Positions 1-9,664 of a DNA stretch of 64,000 nt are shown here, in pieces; the stretch's first letter is position 1, and each line of letters opens with the position of its first letter. The stretch comes from JBBPZA01 sp038199375 (GTDB taxonomy: Bacteria; Actinomycetota; Thermoleophilia; Solirubrobacterales; Solirubrobacteraceae). Both the position numbers and the translations under genes were made by a program. The stretch is taken from contig JBBPZA010000059.1 in NCBI GenBank assembly GCA_038199375.1, forward strand, positions 37,294 to 101,293. The letters are read 5' to 3'. The notes under the pieces are model-generated. The model saw nothing but the letters and a program-made list of their open reading frames with translations. It was not told the DNA's origin and made no database searches.

Positions 1-184
1 CCAGCGCGGCGACCGCGTCCTGCGGCTTGGCGTCGGCGACCTGCGCGAGCGTCTCGCCCGTCGAGGGATCCTCCACCGGAAGCGTCGCGCCCTCGCCGCC
101 GTCGCGCCACTCGCCTCCGATGTAGAGCTGCTTGGGGACCCCGTCGAGGACCCGGCGCTCCTCGGTTTCGCTCACCGCGGTCAT
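1..184 (-). CDS. aldehyde dehydrogenase, N-terminal part (cut by window edge)
   Basis: Reading leftward from an ATG at 184 gives about 61 residues typical of the start of an NAD(P)-dependent aldehyde dehydrogenase: the QLYIGGEWRDGG stretch, then VEDPSTGETLAQVADA, which is the beta-hairpin and 'P-x-T-G-E' region at the start of the fold. The best match in style is the succinate-semialdehyde dehydrogenase group, but the catalytic Glu and Cys lie outside the window, so the substrate is inferred. Its ATG overlaps the stop of the upstream acetolactate synthase-like gene (ATGA, 181-184), so the two are very likely translated from one mRNA. Confidence 0.8.
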   Translation of the reverse strand, partial: MTAVSETEERRVLDGVPKQLYIGGEWRDGGEGATLPVEDPSTGETLAQVADAKPQDAVAAL

Positions 185-1830
185 GTCGCCACCGTCTCCG
201 TTCCCAGCTCCTCGGATATGGCCACGTCGGTCGAGTAGTCGATCGGGAGGACGATCACCGAGGGCAGCTCGAGGGTGAGCGCGCGTCGAAGATGGTCGCG
301 GAAGTCCTCGACCGACTCGCAGCGCCAGGCGGGCAGGCCGAAGCTCTCGGCGAGCGCCACGAAGTCGGGGTTGGTGAAGTCGGTGCCGAAGTGGCGGCCG
401 AACTTCTTGTCCTGCTTCCAGACGATCGAGCCGTACTGGTGGTCCTCCCAGATCACGTTGACCACGGGCGTGCGCAGCCGCTTGGCCGTCTCGAGCTCCT
501 GCACGTTCATCAGGAAGCCGCCGTCGCCGTTGATGGTGACCACGTGGCGGTCGGGGTGCACGAGCTTGGCCGCGATCGCGCTGGGCACGGCAAACCCCAT
601 TCCGGCCAGGCCGTTGGCGATGAGCACCGTGTTGGGCTCGTGGGCCGGAAACATCCGGGCGATCCACAGCTTGTGGAGGCCGACGTCGGAGATCAGGATG
701 TCCTCGCGGCCGAGCGCCTGACGGATCTCCCACAGCGCTCGGGGCGGCTGGACGGGAAAGCCGTCGTCGGCCTTGGCCTGCTCGAAGCGGCCGAGTACGA
801 GATCGCGCAGGCGGTGCGAGCCACCGCCGTGCGGCGCGTCGCGCAATGCCTCGGTCAGCCGTGAGAGGACGTTGTAGGGGTCGCCGACCAGCTCGACCTC
901 GGGCTGGAAGAACGCGTCGATCTCCGGAGAGGCGGTGTCGATGACGATGATCTTCTTGTCGCCCATGGGGTTCCAGTGGTGGGGCGAGTGCTCGACGAGG
1001 TCGTAGCCGATGGCGAGCACGACGTCGGCCTCCTCGAAGCCGGCGAGCGCGTAGTCGCGCGACTGCACGCCTACGGTGCCCAGCGCGTGCGGGTCTTCGT
1101 AGTCGAGCAGGCCCTTGGCCATGAAGGTCTCGGCCACCGGGATGCCGGTGGCGCGGGCCAGCTCCCGCAGGGCGGGCGCGGCGCCCGTGCGCACGACCCC
1201 GTTGCCGGCGAGCACGATCGGGTTGAGCGCCGAGCGGATGATGTCGGCGGCGCGCAGGAGCTCGCGCGCGCTTGGCTCCGGGTTGACGTTGCGCCGGCGC
1301 GGAAGCGGCTGGACGTGGTCGGGCAGGCCGCGGGCCATGACGTCCTCGGGGAGCTCGATGTGCGTCGCGCCGGGCTTTTCGGACTCGGCCACCTTGAAGG
1401 CCTTGCGCACCACCTCGGGGATGATCTCGGGCGCCGACACACGCGCGTTCCACTTGGTGATCGGGCGCATGAGCGCGATGACGTCGATGTACTGATGCGA
1501 TTCCTTGTGCATGCGCTCGAGGTCGCCCTGGCCCGTCAGCGCGACCAGCGGCGCGCGGTCCAGAAATGCGTCGGCGACCCCGGTGACGAGGTTGGTGGCG
1601 CCCGGACCCAGCGTTGCCAGACAGACCCCGGCGCGTCCCGTGAGCCGGCCGTACATGTCGGCCATGTAGGCGCCGCCCTGCTCGTGGCGCACCGGGACGA
1701 ACTTCACCGAGGAGCTCGCGAGCGACTCGTTGAGATCGAGGGTCTCCTCGCCGGGGATCCCGAAAACGTGCTTGACGCCCTCGACCTCCAGGCACTCCAC
1801 GAAGACGTCGGACGCCCGGCGCTCGCTCAT
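181..1830 (-). CDS. acetolactate synthase large subunit-like ThDP enzyme
   Basis: A 549-residue thiamine-diphosphate enzyme of the acetolactate synthase/pyruvate oxidase family. The N-terminal Pyr domain has the catalytic glutamate in RHEQGGAYMADMYGR (E50) and the GPGATNLVTG loop. The C-terminal PP domain has the GDGGFLMN motif at about 435-442 and, about 20 residues on, IWEDHQYGSI instead of the usual Asn-Asn, resembling catabolic AlsS enzymes more than biosynthetic IlvB. I start at the ATG at 1830 because the frame upstream runs antisense-like through the toxin gene. No ilvN-like small subunit is next to it. Coupling to an aldehyde dehydrogenase suggests a catabolic 2-oxoacid or carboligation role rather than branched-chain synthesis, but this is inference. 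Confidence 0.85.
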   Translation of the reverse strand: MSERRASDVFVECLEVEGVKHVFGIPGEETLDLNESLASSSVKFVPVRHEQGGAYMADMYGRLTGRAGVCLATLGPGATNLVTGVADAFLDRAPLVALTGQGDLERMHKESHQYIDVIALMRPITKWNARVSAPEIIPEVVRKAFKVAESEKPGATHIELPEDVMARGLPDHVQPLPRRRNVNPEPSARELLRAADIIRSALNPIVLAGNGVVRTGAAPALRELARATGIPVAETFMAKGLLDYEDPHALGTVGVQSRDYALAGFEEADVVLAIGYDLVEHSPHHWNPMGDKKIIVIDTASPEIDAFFQPEVELVGDPYNVLSRLTEALRDAPHGGGSHRLRDLVLGRFEQAKADDGFPVQPPRALWEIRQALGREDILISDVGLHKLWIARMFPAHEPNTVLIANGLAGMGFAVPSAIAAKLVHPDRHVVTINGDGGFLMNVQELETAKRLRTPVVNVIWEDHQYGSIVWKQDKKFGRHFGTDFTNPDFVALAESFGLPAWRCESVEDFRDHLRRALTLELPSVIVLPIDYSTDVAISEELGTETVAT

Positions 1831-1879
1831 CGTCGGCTCGACGCTACCAGCACAGCCGATCGGCAAACGGTCACGCCAG

Positions 1880-2275
1880 TCACGGCCGTTCGCCAGGGAG
1901 AACGGCGAGGCCCACCTGCGTTGCGGCATCCCACAGGCGGCGATCCCACGCGGCGAGGGTGAGACCAACGTCGGCGACTGTGAGCGCGGCAGCGAGGTGT
2001 AGAGCGTCGAGCGTGCGCAGCCGATGGAGCGTCGCAAGCGTCGTGGCGGACTCGCAGAGCGCCTGATCGACGTCGACCACGGCGAAGCCAGGCCACTCGG
2101 CGATGAGCGGTCGGTCCGATCCGCCGGCCAGGCGAAGCGCGCGTGCGACCTCGGTGAACGCGATCCGGCAGGTGATCCACTCGTCCGCCTCTTGCATGGC
2201 GGAGATGACCTCCTCCCTACCGGCCTCGGCGACGTAGCGCCTGAGGAGCGCGCTCGCATCGAGATAGATCCTCAG
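1880..2275 (-). CDS. vapC: PIN-domain toxin VapC (probable CTG start)
   Basis: A PIN-domain ribonuclease of 131 residues if translation begins at the CTG at 2275, giving the canonical opening RIYLDASALLRRYVAEAG. The acidic active-site set is visible: D6 in YLDAS, Glu in FTEVARAL, Asp in LDALHLAAAL and Asp in AAWDRRLWD. The first ATG (2197) would delete the first catalytic Asp, and no ATG, GTG or TTG exists between it and the antitoxin stop. The CTG overlaps the antitoxin TGA (CTGA), the same geometry as the ATGA overlaps elsewhere here. It is the toxin of a type II pair with the Phd-like gene just upstream; the likely target is a tRNA or other RNA. Confidence 0.8.
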   Translation of the reverse strand: MRIYLDASALLRRYVAEAGREEVISAMQEADEWITCRIAFTEVARALRLAGGSDRPLIAEWPGFAVVDVDQALCESATTLATLHRLRTLDALHLAAALTVADVGLTLAAWDRRLWDAATQVGLAVLPGERP

Positions 2276-2544
2276 CGGTCCTCCTCGCGGCCCTCGAGCA
2301 CGATCCGAGTCGCGTTGCGCTCCAGCCGCTGGCGCGCCGGCGGTCGGGTGGGCTTCGGCTTCGTCGGCAGGGTTACGCGGCCCTCAGCCGCCAGGCGCCG
2401 GAGCTTGTCGTCCGGCGCACCGGTCGGGAGGATGTCCGCGAGCGGTCGACCGCGCCTCGTCACCCTCACCTGCTCGCCTCGGGCCGCGAGATCCAAGTAG
2501 AGGCTGAGGTGGCTCTTCAGCTCGCGGACGCCGACTTCGCGCAT
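2272..2544 (-). CDS. Phd/YefM-family antitoxin
   Basis: Ninety residues beginning with VGVRELKSHLSLYLDLAARGEQ and continuing VRVTRRGRPLADILP, the classic Phd/YefM fold: a helix, a beta strand with 'G-x-P-x-A' and a basic, disordered C-terminal tail that would wrap the toxin. It immediately precedes vapC and overlaps it by four bases. The ATG at 2544 lies within the left arm of a 9-bp inverted repeat and only six bases after a TAATAT box, so the mRNA is probably leaderless and self-repressed by the antitoxin-toxin complex. Confidence 0.85.
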   Translation of the reverse strand: MREVGVRELKSHLSLYLDLAARGEQVRVTRRGRPLADILPTGAPDDKLRRLAAEGRVTLPTKPKPTRPPARQRLERNATRIVLEGREEDR

Positions 2545-2556
2545 GTAGTCATATTA

Positions 2557-4605
<2,049 letters not shown>

Positions 4606-4657
4606 GCGGCCCTCCATGCTAGGAGGCGGGGTTAAGCGCGGGGTGAGCGGCGCGGCC

Positions 4658-4663
4658 TATCCT
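4658..4663 (+). promoter_or_regulatory. -10 box TATCCT, leaderless start of exonuclease gene
   Basis: TATCCT ends six bases before the ATG at 4670, which would put the transcription start at or next to the start codon. This supports starting the exonuclease at 4670 rather than at the upstream in-frame ATGs. Confidence 0.5.
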
Positions 4664-4669
4664 GCGCCG

Positions 4670-5566
4670 ATGGCCGGTCCGCTGCTCGCCGTCGATGCCC
4701 CGTCGCTCCTCTTCCGCGCCTGGTTCGCGCTTCCGGACTCGATCAAGGATGGCTCCGGGCGCCCGGTGAACGCGCTGCTGGGGACCGCGAACCTCGTCCT
4801 GTTCGAGGTGGCGCGCCACGCACCACGTGCGGTGGTCCTGTGCTTCGGGGCCGAGGCCGCCGCCTACCGAGTCGACGCGTATCCGCCCTATCACGGCGAT
4901 CGCGAGGATCCGCCCGACGGCCTCGCCCACCAGTTCGTCGACGCGCACCGGTTCTTCGCCGCCTTCGGGTGGACCTCGGTGCACGACGAGGCGCTCGAGG
5001 CCGACGACCTGCTCGGCTCGCTCGCGACGATCGAGGCCGCCGCGGGAGGTCGCGCGCTCGTCCTCACCGGCGACCGCGACATGTACCAGTGCGCGAGCGA
5101 GCGGGTCACCGTGCTCTACGTCAAGACCGGCGGATCGAGGGGAGCCGAGGAGGTCAGCCCCGACGAGGTCCGCCGCCGCTACGGCGTCGAGCCCGAGCTG
5201 GTGCCCGACTTCATCGCGCTGCGCGGCGACCCCTCCGACGGGCTGCCCGGCGCGAAGGGCATCGGCGAGAAGACCGCCGCCGACCTCCTGCGCCGCCACG
5301 GCTCGCTGGAGGGCGCACTCGAGCACTGGGCCTCCGAGCCGCCCCGCGTCCGTGCCGCGCTGCGCGAGCAGGCCGACGAGCTTCGCACCTTCAAGAACAT
5401 CGCGACCCTGCGCCACCTCGATCTGCCGCGGCCTCGCGACGCTCCGCTCGACACCGACCGCGCCGCCGACGCCGCCCGCGAGCTCGGCATGGAGCAGCTC
5501 GCCAAGCGCCTCGGAGGTTGGCGCGCCGTAGCACGGCTTTGCGGCCCTGGAGGGAGCCCCCGATAG
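4670..5566 (+). CDS. 5'-3' exonuclease (PolI N-domain / FEN-like)
   Basis: A stand-alone 298-residue protein equivalent to the 5'-nuclease domain of DNA polymerase I. The PIN-like metal-binding acidic residues are seen in LLAVDAPSLLFRAWFA, in EALEADDLLGSLA, in VLTGDRDMYQC, and in ALRGDPSDGLPGAKGIGEKTA, where the helix-hairpin-helix (H3TH) for DNA binding begins. No polymerase domain follows, so it is an auxiliary flap/primer-removing nuclease or RNase H-like enzyme. It is divergent from ftsH. Confidence 0.9.
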   Translation: MAGPLLAVDAPSLLFRAWFALPDSIKDGSGRPVNALLGTANLVLFEVARHAPRAVVLCFGAEAAAYRVDAYPPYHGDREDPPDGLAHQFVDAHRFFAAFGWTSVHDEALEADDLLGSLATIEAAAGGRALVLTGDRDMYQCASERVTVLYVKTGGSRGAEEVSPDEVRRRYGVEPELVPDFIALRGDPSDGLPGAKGIGEKTAADLLRRHGSLEGALEHWASEPPRVRAALREQADELRTFKNIATLRHLDLPRPRDAPLDTDRAADAARELGMEQLAKRLGGWRAVARLCGPGGSPR

Positions 5567-5614
5567 ACCGTGCAGCGGTTGAAAAAGATGGGACGATCGC
5601 GCGACCGCGGCCAC

Positions 5615-5644
5615 TTGCACCACACTCCTTCCGCCGCATAGGCT
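5615..5644 (+). promoter_or_regulatory. candidate promoter TTGCAC-N18-TAGGCT
   Basis: TTGCAC at 5615-5620 and TAGGCT at 5639-5644, 18 bases apart. Initiation near 5651 would give a leader of about 75 bases before the GTG at 5726, unlike the leaderless genes around it. The interval 5567-5725 shows no other gene. Confidence 0.45.
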
Positions 5645-5725
5645 GTAGCGAGCGATCGCCGGGAGCGCTAGGGCATCTGAAGCGGATCCGATCTGCTGGC
5701 GGAGCCGATACGAGGGACGTGCGAA

Positions 5726-6640
5726 GTGAGCCCACAACCTGACCGAGGGCAGCCCCGGCCTCGACGGCCTTCCCACGACGAAGGGATCGATCGCGCTCGC
5801 CTTACGACGATAGGGATTGTCGTGATGGGGTTATTCGCGATCGTCTATGGCCTCTTCGGCGCCCCAGGGAACAAAGGCGAATGCGGCAAGCGTACGCTTG
5901 TCAACCTGGCCGCCGGTACAGCGCCAGAGTGGCGACTGGAAAAGAAACCGCAAGCAAAGATTTCGATCGCACTTGACGACTTCGTTGAGCACACACGTTA
6001 CGGCCGAGCCACGGTCGCGGTAGTCTCGACCAAAGCGAACAAGGACCGGCCGCAACTCCCGCCCAACGCACGCATTGGTGCATTTATCCCGAGCGGTGGC
6101 GTAGCAACGGGGGATCGCGACCTTGGATTCACGCCCCTCGCACGAGGACGAAGAGCGCCCGACGGAGCTTCGGTCGACGTCAACGTTTGCGCGAAGCGGC
6201 CCGGTGACCGTGGCGAGACTAAGGCGGGGAGATATTCGGGAACCGTCCGCGTTGCGGGCAGGTCGATCACCGGCGTCGAGGTTCCAATCGAGGTCACGGT
6301 CAAACGAGATCGCCGCTTCGCGTTTATCGTTGCGATGTTTGCGGCTCTCGCCGGCGCCGTGGCTGCGGGGGCAAACTCAAGGCCCGCAGACGTGTCATCG
6401 GAGCAGGTGAAGAAGAAACCGAAGATACACGACGCGCTCTGGTTCATGCCGCTCCTCATCGCTGTTATAGCGGGTACCGCCGCTGGAGTGTTCATCTACG
6501 TCGATGACCCTACGTGGGGCGCTGATCTAGCTGGGGATTTGGGCAAGCTCATTGGTGCCTCGCTCGCAGCGGCTACGGGAGGCCTCACCGCTCTCGCTCC
6601 CGTATCGCGGGGCGCGCGGCGCACGATCGCTAACACATAG
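5726..6640 (+). CDS. unrecognised four-TM membrane protein, atypical composition
   Basis: A 304-residue protein I do not recognise. It opens at GTG 5726 with a GAGGGA element upstream. Visible: a basic N-tail, TM1 (IGIVVMGLFAIVYGLFGA), an extracytoplasmic beta-rich domain of about 150 residues with one Cys near each end (ECGKRT, VNVCAKR) and repeated IS/IGA strands, then TM2 (FAFIVAMFAALAGAVAAGA), TM3 (FMPLLIAVIAGTAAGVFIY) and TM4 in the last 40 residues. Codon use is clearly looser (GCA, ACA, CGA, ATA, AAG/AAA mixtures, lower third-position GC) than in its neighbours, suggesting recent transfer. It abuts the decayed SnoaL-like gene at 6641. Function unknown. Confidence 0.75.
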   Translation: MSPQPDRGQPRPRRPSHDEGIDRARLTTIGIVVMGLFAIVYGLFGAPGNKGECGKRTLVNLAAGTAPEWRLEKKPQAKISIALDDFVEHTRYGRATVAVVSTKANKDRPQLPPNARIGAFIPSGGVATGDRDLGFTPLARGRRAPDGASVDVNVCAKRPGDRGETKAGRYSGTVRVAGRSITGVEVPIEVTVKRDRRFAFIVAMFAALAGAVAAGANSRPADVSSEQVKKKPKIHDALWFMPLLIAVIAGTAAGVFIYVDDPTWGADLAGDLGKLIGASLAAATGGLTALAPVSRGARRTIANT

Positions 6641-6847
6641 CTATCGATCATCGTGGCCCCGACGACGTCGGTGCGGCACTGCATCTCGCGCACGAACTCT
6701 CGGTACTCGCGCGTCAAGAGAAGGTGCCACCGCCGCTCGAGTAAGAGCGCCAGTGCGCGTCGGGTGCCGCGAAGTCGAGGATTGCCGCCAAGCCGCGGCG
6801 CTCATAGCCATCCCACATGCGGCGCCGAACTCCTCGGGGTGATCCAC
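6641..6847 (-). pseudogene. SnoaL/NTF2-like gene remnant with two frameshifts
   Basis: Three successive reading frames on the minus strand join into one SnoaL-like sequence: VDHPEEFGAA, then MWDGYERRGLAAILDF followed by APDAHWRSYSSGGGTF, then LLTREYREFVREMQ. This matches the start and first half of the NTF2-like ketosteroid-isomerase/polyketide-cyclase fold (helix, 'D-x-x-W-R' strand, then the 'EYxxFVREM' helix). The second half is missing where the low-GC membrane protein gene ends, so the gene is shifted and truncated. The family call is by pattern, without alignment. Confidence 0.5.
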
Positions 6848-6874
6848 GGTCGCGAGACTACGGCGTGAGCGAGG

Positions 6875-7954
6875 CTACGGCGTGAACTTCACGGTGACCA
6901 CGTCGCCGTCGCGCATCACGTAGTCGCGGCCCTCCAGGCGCAGCGTGCCGCGCTCGCGCGCCGGGCCGTAGCCGCCCGCCTCCACGAGTGCGTCCCAGCC
7001 GATCACCTCGGCGCGCACGAAGCCGCGCTGGATGTCTGAGTGGACCTCGCCGGCGGCGTGCCACGCGGAGAGCCCGCGGCGCAGGTGCCAGGACTGAGCG
7101 GGCGAGCCCTCGCCGGCCGTGAAGAACGCGATCTGCTCGAGCAGCGCGAAAGCCTCGCCGACGATGCGATCCAGGCTCGACTCGGCGATTCCCAGGCCCT
7201 CTCGCATCGCGGAAGCGTCGTCGTCCTCGAGCTCTCCGAGCTCGCCCTCGATGCGCGCGGAGACCGCGACCGCGCGAGCGCCGTGCGCTGCGGCGTGCTC
7301 GGCTATCGCCTCGGGGACCCGGTCCTCGCCCTCCTCGACGTTGGCCACGAAGAGGACGGGCTTGGCGGTCAGGGGATGGAGCGCGCGCAGGGCGCCGGGC
7401 GCCCCCTCGGGCACGGGAACGCCGCGAGCCGGAAGGCCCGCCCGCAGCGCTGCGACGAGGTCGCGCAGCCAGGCCTCCTCGGCGACCGCCGCCTTGTCGA
7501 GGGAGCGGGCTTGACGCTCGACACGCTCGAGTCGGCGCTCGGCCTGCTCGAGATCCGCGTAGAGCAGCTCGGTCTCGATCGTCTCGACGTCGCGCAGCGG
7601 TTCGACCGCCCCCTCGGGGTGGACCACGCCAGGGTCTCGATGGGTCCGCACGACGTGGAGGATCGCGTCGACCTCGCGGATGTTGGCCAAGAAGCGGTTG
7701 CCCAGCCCCTCGCCCTCGTGCGCGCCGCGGACGAGGCCGGCGATGTCGTGGACGGCGATCGTGTCGTAGACGACCTCCGAGGCGCCCACCGTCGCCGCCA
7801 CCGCTTCGAGCCGCGGGTCGACGACCGGCACGATCGCCACGTTGGGCAGGATGGTCGTGAACGGGTAGTTCGCCGCCTGCGCGCCGGCTTGGGTGAGCGC
7901 ATTGAAGAGCGAGGACTTGCCCGCGTTGGGCAGGCCGACGATGCCGACCTTCAT
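6875..7954 (-). CDS. ychF: redox-regulated ATPase YchF (Obg family)
   Basis: A 359-residue translation-associated ATPase. G1 GLPNAGKSSLFNAL is at residues 7-20, DIAGLVRGAHEGEGLGN carries G3, and the usual NKxD specificity motif is replaced by NVEE, as expected for YchF, which prefers ATP. A central coiled-coil follows, and a C-terminal TGS domain ends in RLEGRDYVMRDGDVVTVKF. It binds ribosomes and is linked to oxidative-stress responses. Its ATG at 7954 overlaps the stop of the PAP2 gene (ATGA). Confidence 0.95.
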   Translation of the reverse strand: MKVGIVGLPNAGKSSLFNALTQAGAQAANYPFTTILPNVAIVPVVDPRLEAVAATVGASEVVYDTIAVHDIAGLVRGAHEGEGLGNRFLANIREVDAILHVVRTHRDPGVVHPEGAVEPLRDVETIETELLYADLEQAERRLERVERQARSLDKAAVAEEAWLRDLVAALRAGLPARGVPVPEGAPGALRALHPLTAKPVLFVANVEEGEDRVPEAIAEHAAAHGARAVAVSARIEGELGELEDDDASAMREGLGIAESSLDRIVGEAFALLEQIAFFTAGEGSPAQSWHLRRGLSAWHAAGEVHSDIQRGFVRAEVIGWDALVEAGGYGPARERGTLRLEGRDYVMRDGDVVTVKFTP

Positions 7955-8364
7955 CGCCCAAACGACCCGATGACCGCGCCCAGCGCGGCGCCGGCTATGA
8001 CGTCGGAGGGGTAATGGACACCCAGCAGCACCCGCGAGAGGGCCATCGCGGTCGCGGGGAGATAGATCGTGCGGCTTCCCACCAGCGGAGCGAAGGCCCG
8101 GGCTGCCGCGAAGGAGCCCGATGCGTGGGAGCTCGGAAAGCTCAGCCCGGTCGGCGTGGCGATGAGCGCCGGCAGCTCATCAACGAGAGGCCGCCGCCGT
8201 CCGATCACCAGCTTGATCGACGTCGAGGTCACCTGGGCGGCGATCACCGCCAGAGTCGCCCGGCGCCAGCGGTCGCGACGGCGGCGGTCGAGAACAGCCC
8301 CGCCGCAGCCGAGCGCCATCCACAACGCTCCGTGCTCGCCGAGAGTCGAGTAGGCGCGGAGCAC
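7951..8364 (-). CDS. PAP2-family membrane phosphatase, start uncertain
   Basis: The three phosphatase motifs are present: KLVIGRRRP (KxxxxxxRP), SFPSSHASGSFA (PSxH with Ser replacing Gly), and SRVLLGVHYPSDVIAG (SRxxxxxHxxxD), with hydrophobic segments between. It probably dephosphorylates a lipid phosphate such as phosphatidylglycerol-P or undecaprenyl-PP. The GTG at 8364 gives 137 residues, which is short; the same frame stays open and protein-like back to about 8505 (for example LDLAGFRLIRSSARVPATIG) without ATG, GTG or TTG. Either GTG 8364 or an upstream CTG is used. Confidence 0.8.
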   Translation of the reverse strand: MLRAYSTLGEHGALWMALGCGGAVLDRRRRDRWRRATLAVIAAQVTSTSIKLVIGRRRPLVDELPALIATPTGLSFPSSHASGSFAAARAFAPLVGSRTIYLPATAMALSRVLLGVHYPSDVIAGAALGAVIGSFGR

Positions 8365-8504
8365 GCCGATCGTCGCCGGGACGCGCGCGGATGAGCGAAT
8401 CAGCCGGAAGCCGGCGAGGTCCAGGGCGGCGAGTCCGCGGCGAAGCTGCGCGAGCTGGCTCAGACGGGCGAAGCTGGTCTCGTTCGCGGCGACCCTGCCG
8501 GCAT

Positions 8505-8714
8505 CTAGAAACCGACCCGGTGCTCGTTGCGCTCTGTCTGCAGGTAGACGACCTTGCCCAAGTCGAGGCGGACCGTCCCGTCGTCGATCTCCAAGTCGTG
8601 CCAGCCGCCGGCCGCCAGCGCGCTGGTGAGGCGATCGAGCGCTTCGGGCTCGACGCGCACCGGCAGGACCTGGCCGCTGGAGAAGCCGATCGTCGCGCGC
8701 TCGTGGGTCGCCAT
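8505..8714 (-). CDS. small conserved-looking protein, unknown
   Basis: Sixty-nine residues, mostly beta/alpha: ATIGFSSGQVLPVRVEP, a helix, then WHDLEIDDGTVRLDLGKVVYLQ and a basic end. Its start overlaps the epimerase stop by one base (TGATG), so it belongs to the same operon. The pattern (short strand, helix, strand, 'V-x-L-DxxxVxYL') recalls small DUF3107-like actinobacterial proteins, but I cannot assign it. Confidence 0.6.
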   Translation of the reverse strand: MATHERATIGFSSGQVLPVRVEPEALDRLTSALAAGGWHDLEIDDGTVRLDLGKVVYLQTERNEHRVGF

Positions 8715-9121
8715 CAGTGGTCCTCCGCCGGCTGGACGAGCTCGGTGAGCACGCCGCCCGTCGCCGAGGGGTGGACGAAGGCGACCATCGAGTTGCGGAT
8801 CCCGCGCCGGGCGACCTCGTCGATCATCCGAACCCCCTCGTCGTTGAGGTCGGCGAGCGTCTGGTTGATGTCCTCGACGCGGTAGGCGACGTGGTGCAGG
8901 CCGGAGCCCTTCTTGGCGAGGAACTTCCCGACCGCCGTGTCGTCGGAAAGCGGCGCCAGCAGCTCCACGTGGCTGCCGCCGACGTCGAGCAGCGCGGCCT
9001 CGACGCCCTGGTCCTCGACCACCTCGCGATGGGCAGCCTCGAGCCCGAAAGAGCCGTAGAGCGCGAGGCCTTCGTCGATGGACTTGACGGCCACGCCCAC
9101 GTGATCGATGGCGGCGAACAT
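8714..9121 (-). CDS. mce: methylmalonyl-CoA epimerase
   Basis: A 135-residue VOC-fold protein of exactly the family's size, starting MFAAIDHVGVAV. Two babb modules carry the metal ligands: His in DHVGVAV, Glu in GSHVELLAPLSDD, His in GLHHVAYRVEDI and Glu in GVLTELVQP. The active-site stretch NDEGVRMIDEVARRG is typical of epimerases that interconvert (R)- and (S)-methylmalonyl-CoA in propionyl-CoA metabolism. I reject a longer N-terminal frame because it lacks protein character. No mutase genes are in the window. Confidence 0.9.
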   Translation of the reverse strand: MFAAIDHVGVAVKSIDEGLALYGSFGLEAAHREVVEDQGVEAALLDVGGSHVELLAPLSDDTAVGKFLAKKGSGLHHVAYRVEDINQTLADLNDEGVRMIDEVARRGIRNSMVAFVHPSATGGVLTELVQPAEDH

Positions 9122-9356
9122 GCGGCGGGGAGTGTAGTGGCCGAGCGGCAACCGGACGAACGCACGATGCGCGCCTCCGTTCGACGCGCCGGGAGCGGGG
9201 TACCCCCTCGAAACTCGAAACGCATGGATCGCGTCGCCCTGATCGTCAACCGCGACAAAGGACCCCGGCGCGGCGCCGGTGGATCGATATTCGCTTCGGG
9301 CAGGAGATGCACCGCGTGTGCTCGACCTGGGCCAACAGGCCAGACAAGATCGCCTG

Positions 9357-9659
9357 TTACCGGGCCGCCACGACGATGTAGTCTTTGACTTCTTGGCGTC
9401 AAAGTCAGTCGTCTTGGGTAGCAGCCACACCGGGCGAGCGCAGTTGCAAAGGTTGCTCAGCCCGCCCTTGGCGGCGAGGAAGCGAGGGTCAAGGGGCCGA
9501 CTGCCAGACGCGAGCTCCGGCCACCGCGCCGAAGAGCGCGATCGCCGTGATCTCGAGGGGTCGCACGTCGAAGTGGCCCGGCAGTTCGCTCAAAGCGCGT
9601 TCGGCCAGACCGAGCTCGATCGCCAGCCGCCGCCAGGATTCCGACGGCGGGTGCGGCAC
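9357..9659 (-). pseudogene. decayed gene downstream of ftsH-2, unknown family
   Basis: A GTG at 9659 opens a 56-codon frame (VPHPPSESWRRLAIELGLAE onward, with a hydrophobic ITAIALFGAVAGARVW) ending at a TGA at 9489. Directly after, shifted by one base, the minus strand again reads as protein (DPRFLAAKGGLSNLCNCARP, VWLLPKTTDFDAKK), then shifts once more to VKDYIVVAAR and a TAA at 9357. Together they look like one protein of about 100 residues with two frameshifts. Alternatively the first 56 codons are a genuine small membrane protein. Nothing recognisable lies in the remaining 9122-9356. Confidence 0.4.
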
Positions 9660-9664
9660 AGTGG

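Noticed and set aside
1831..2259. Upstream extension of the acetolactate synthase frame to 692 residues
   Set aside because: The added part is Arg/Ser-rich, overlaps the VapC toxin gene in another frame and precedes a natural ThDP-enzyme start at 1830.
9384..9405. CTTTGAC-TTCTTGGC-GTCAAAG inverted repeat as a terminator
   Set aside because: It has no U-tract and lies inside the decayed reading frame at 9357-9659, so I do not list it separately.
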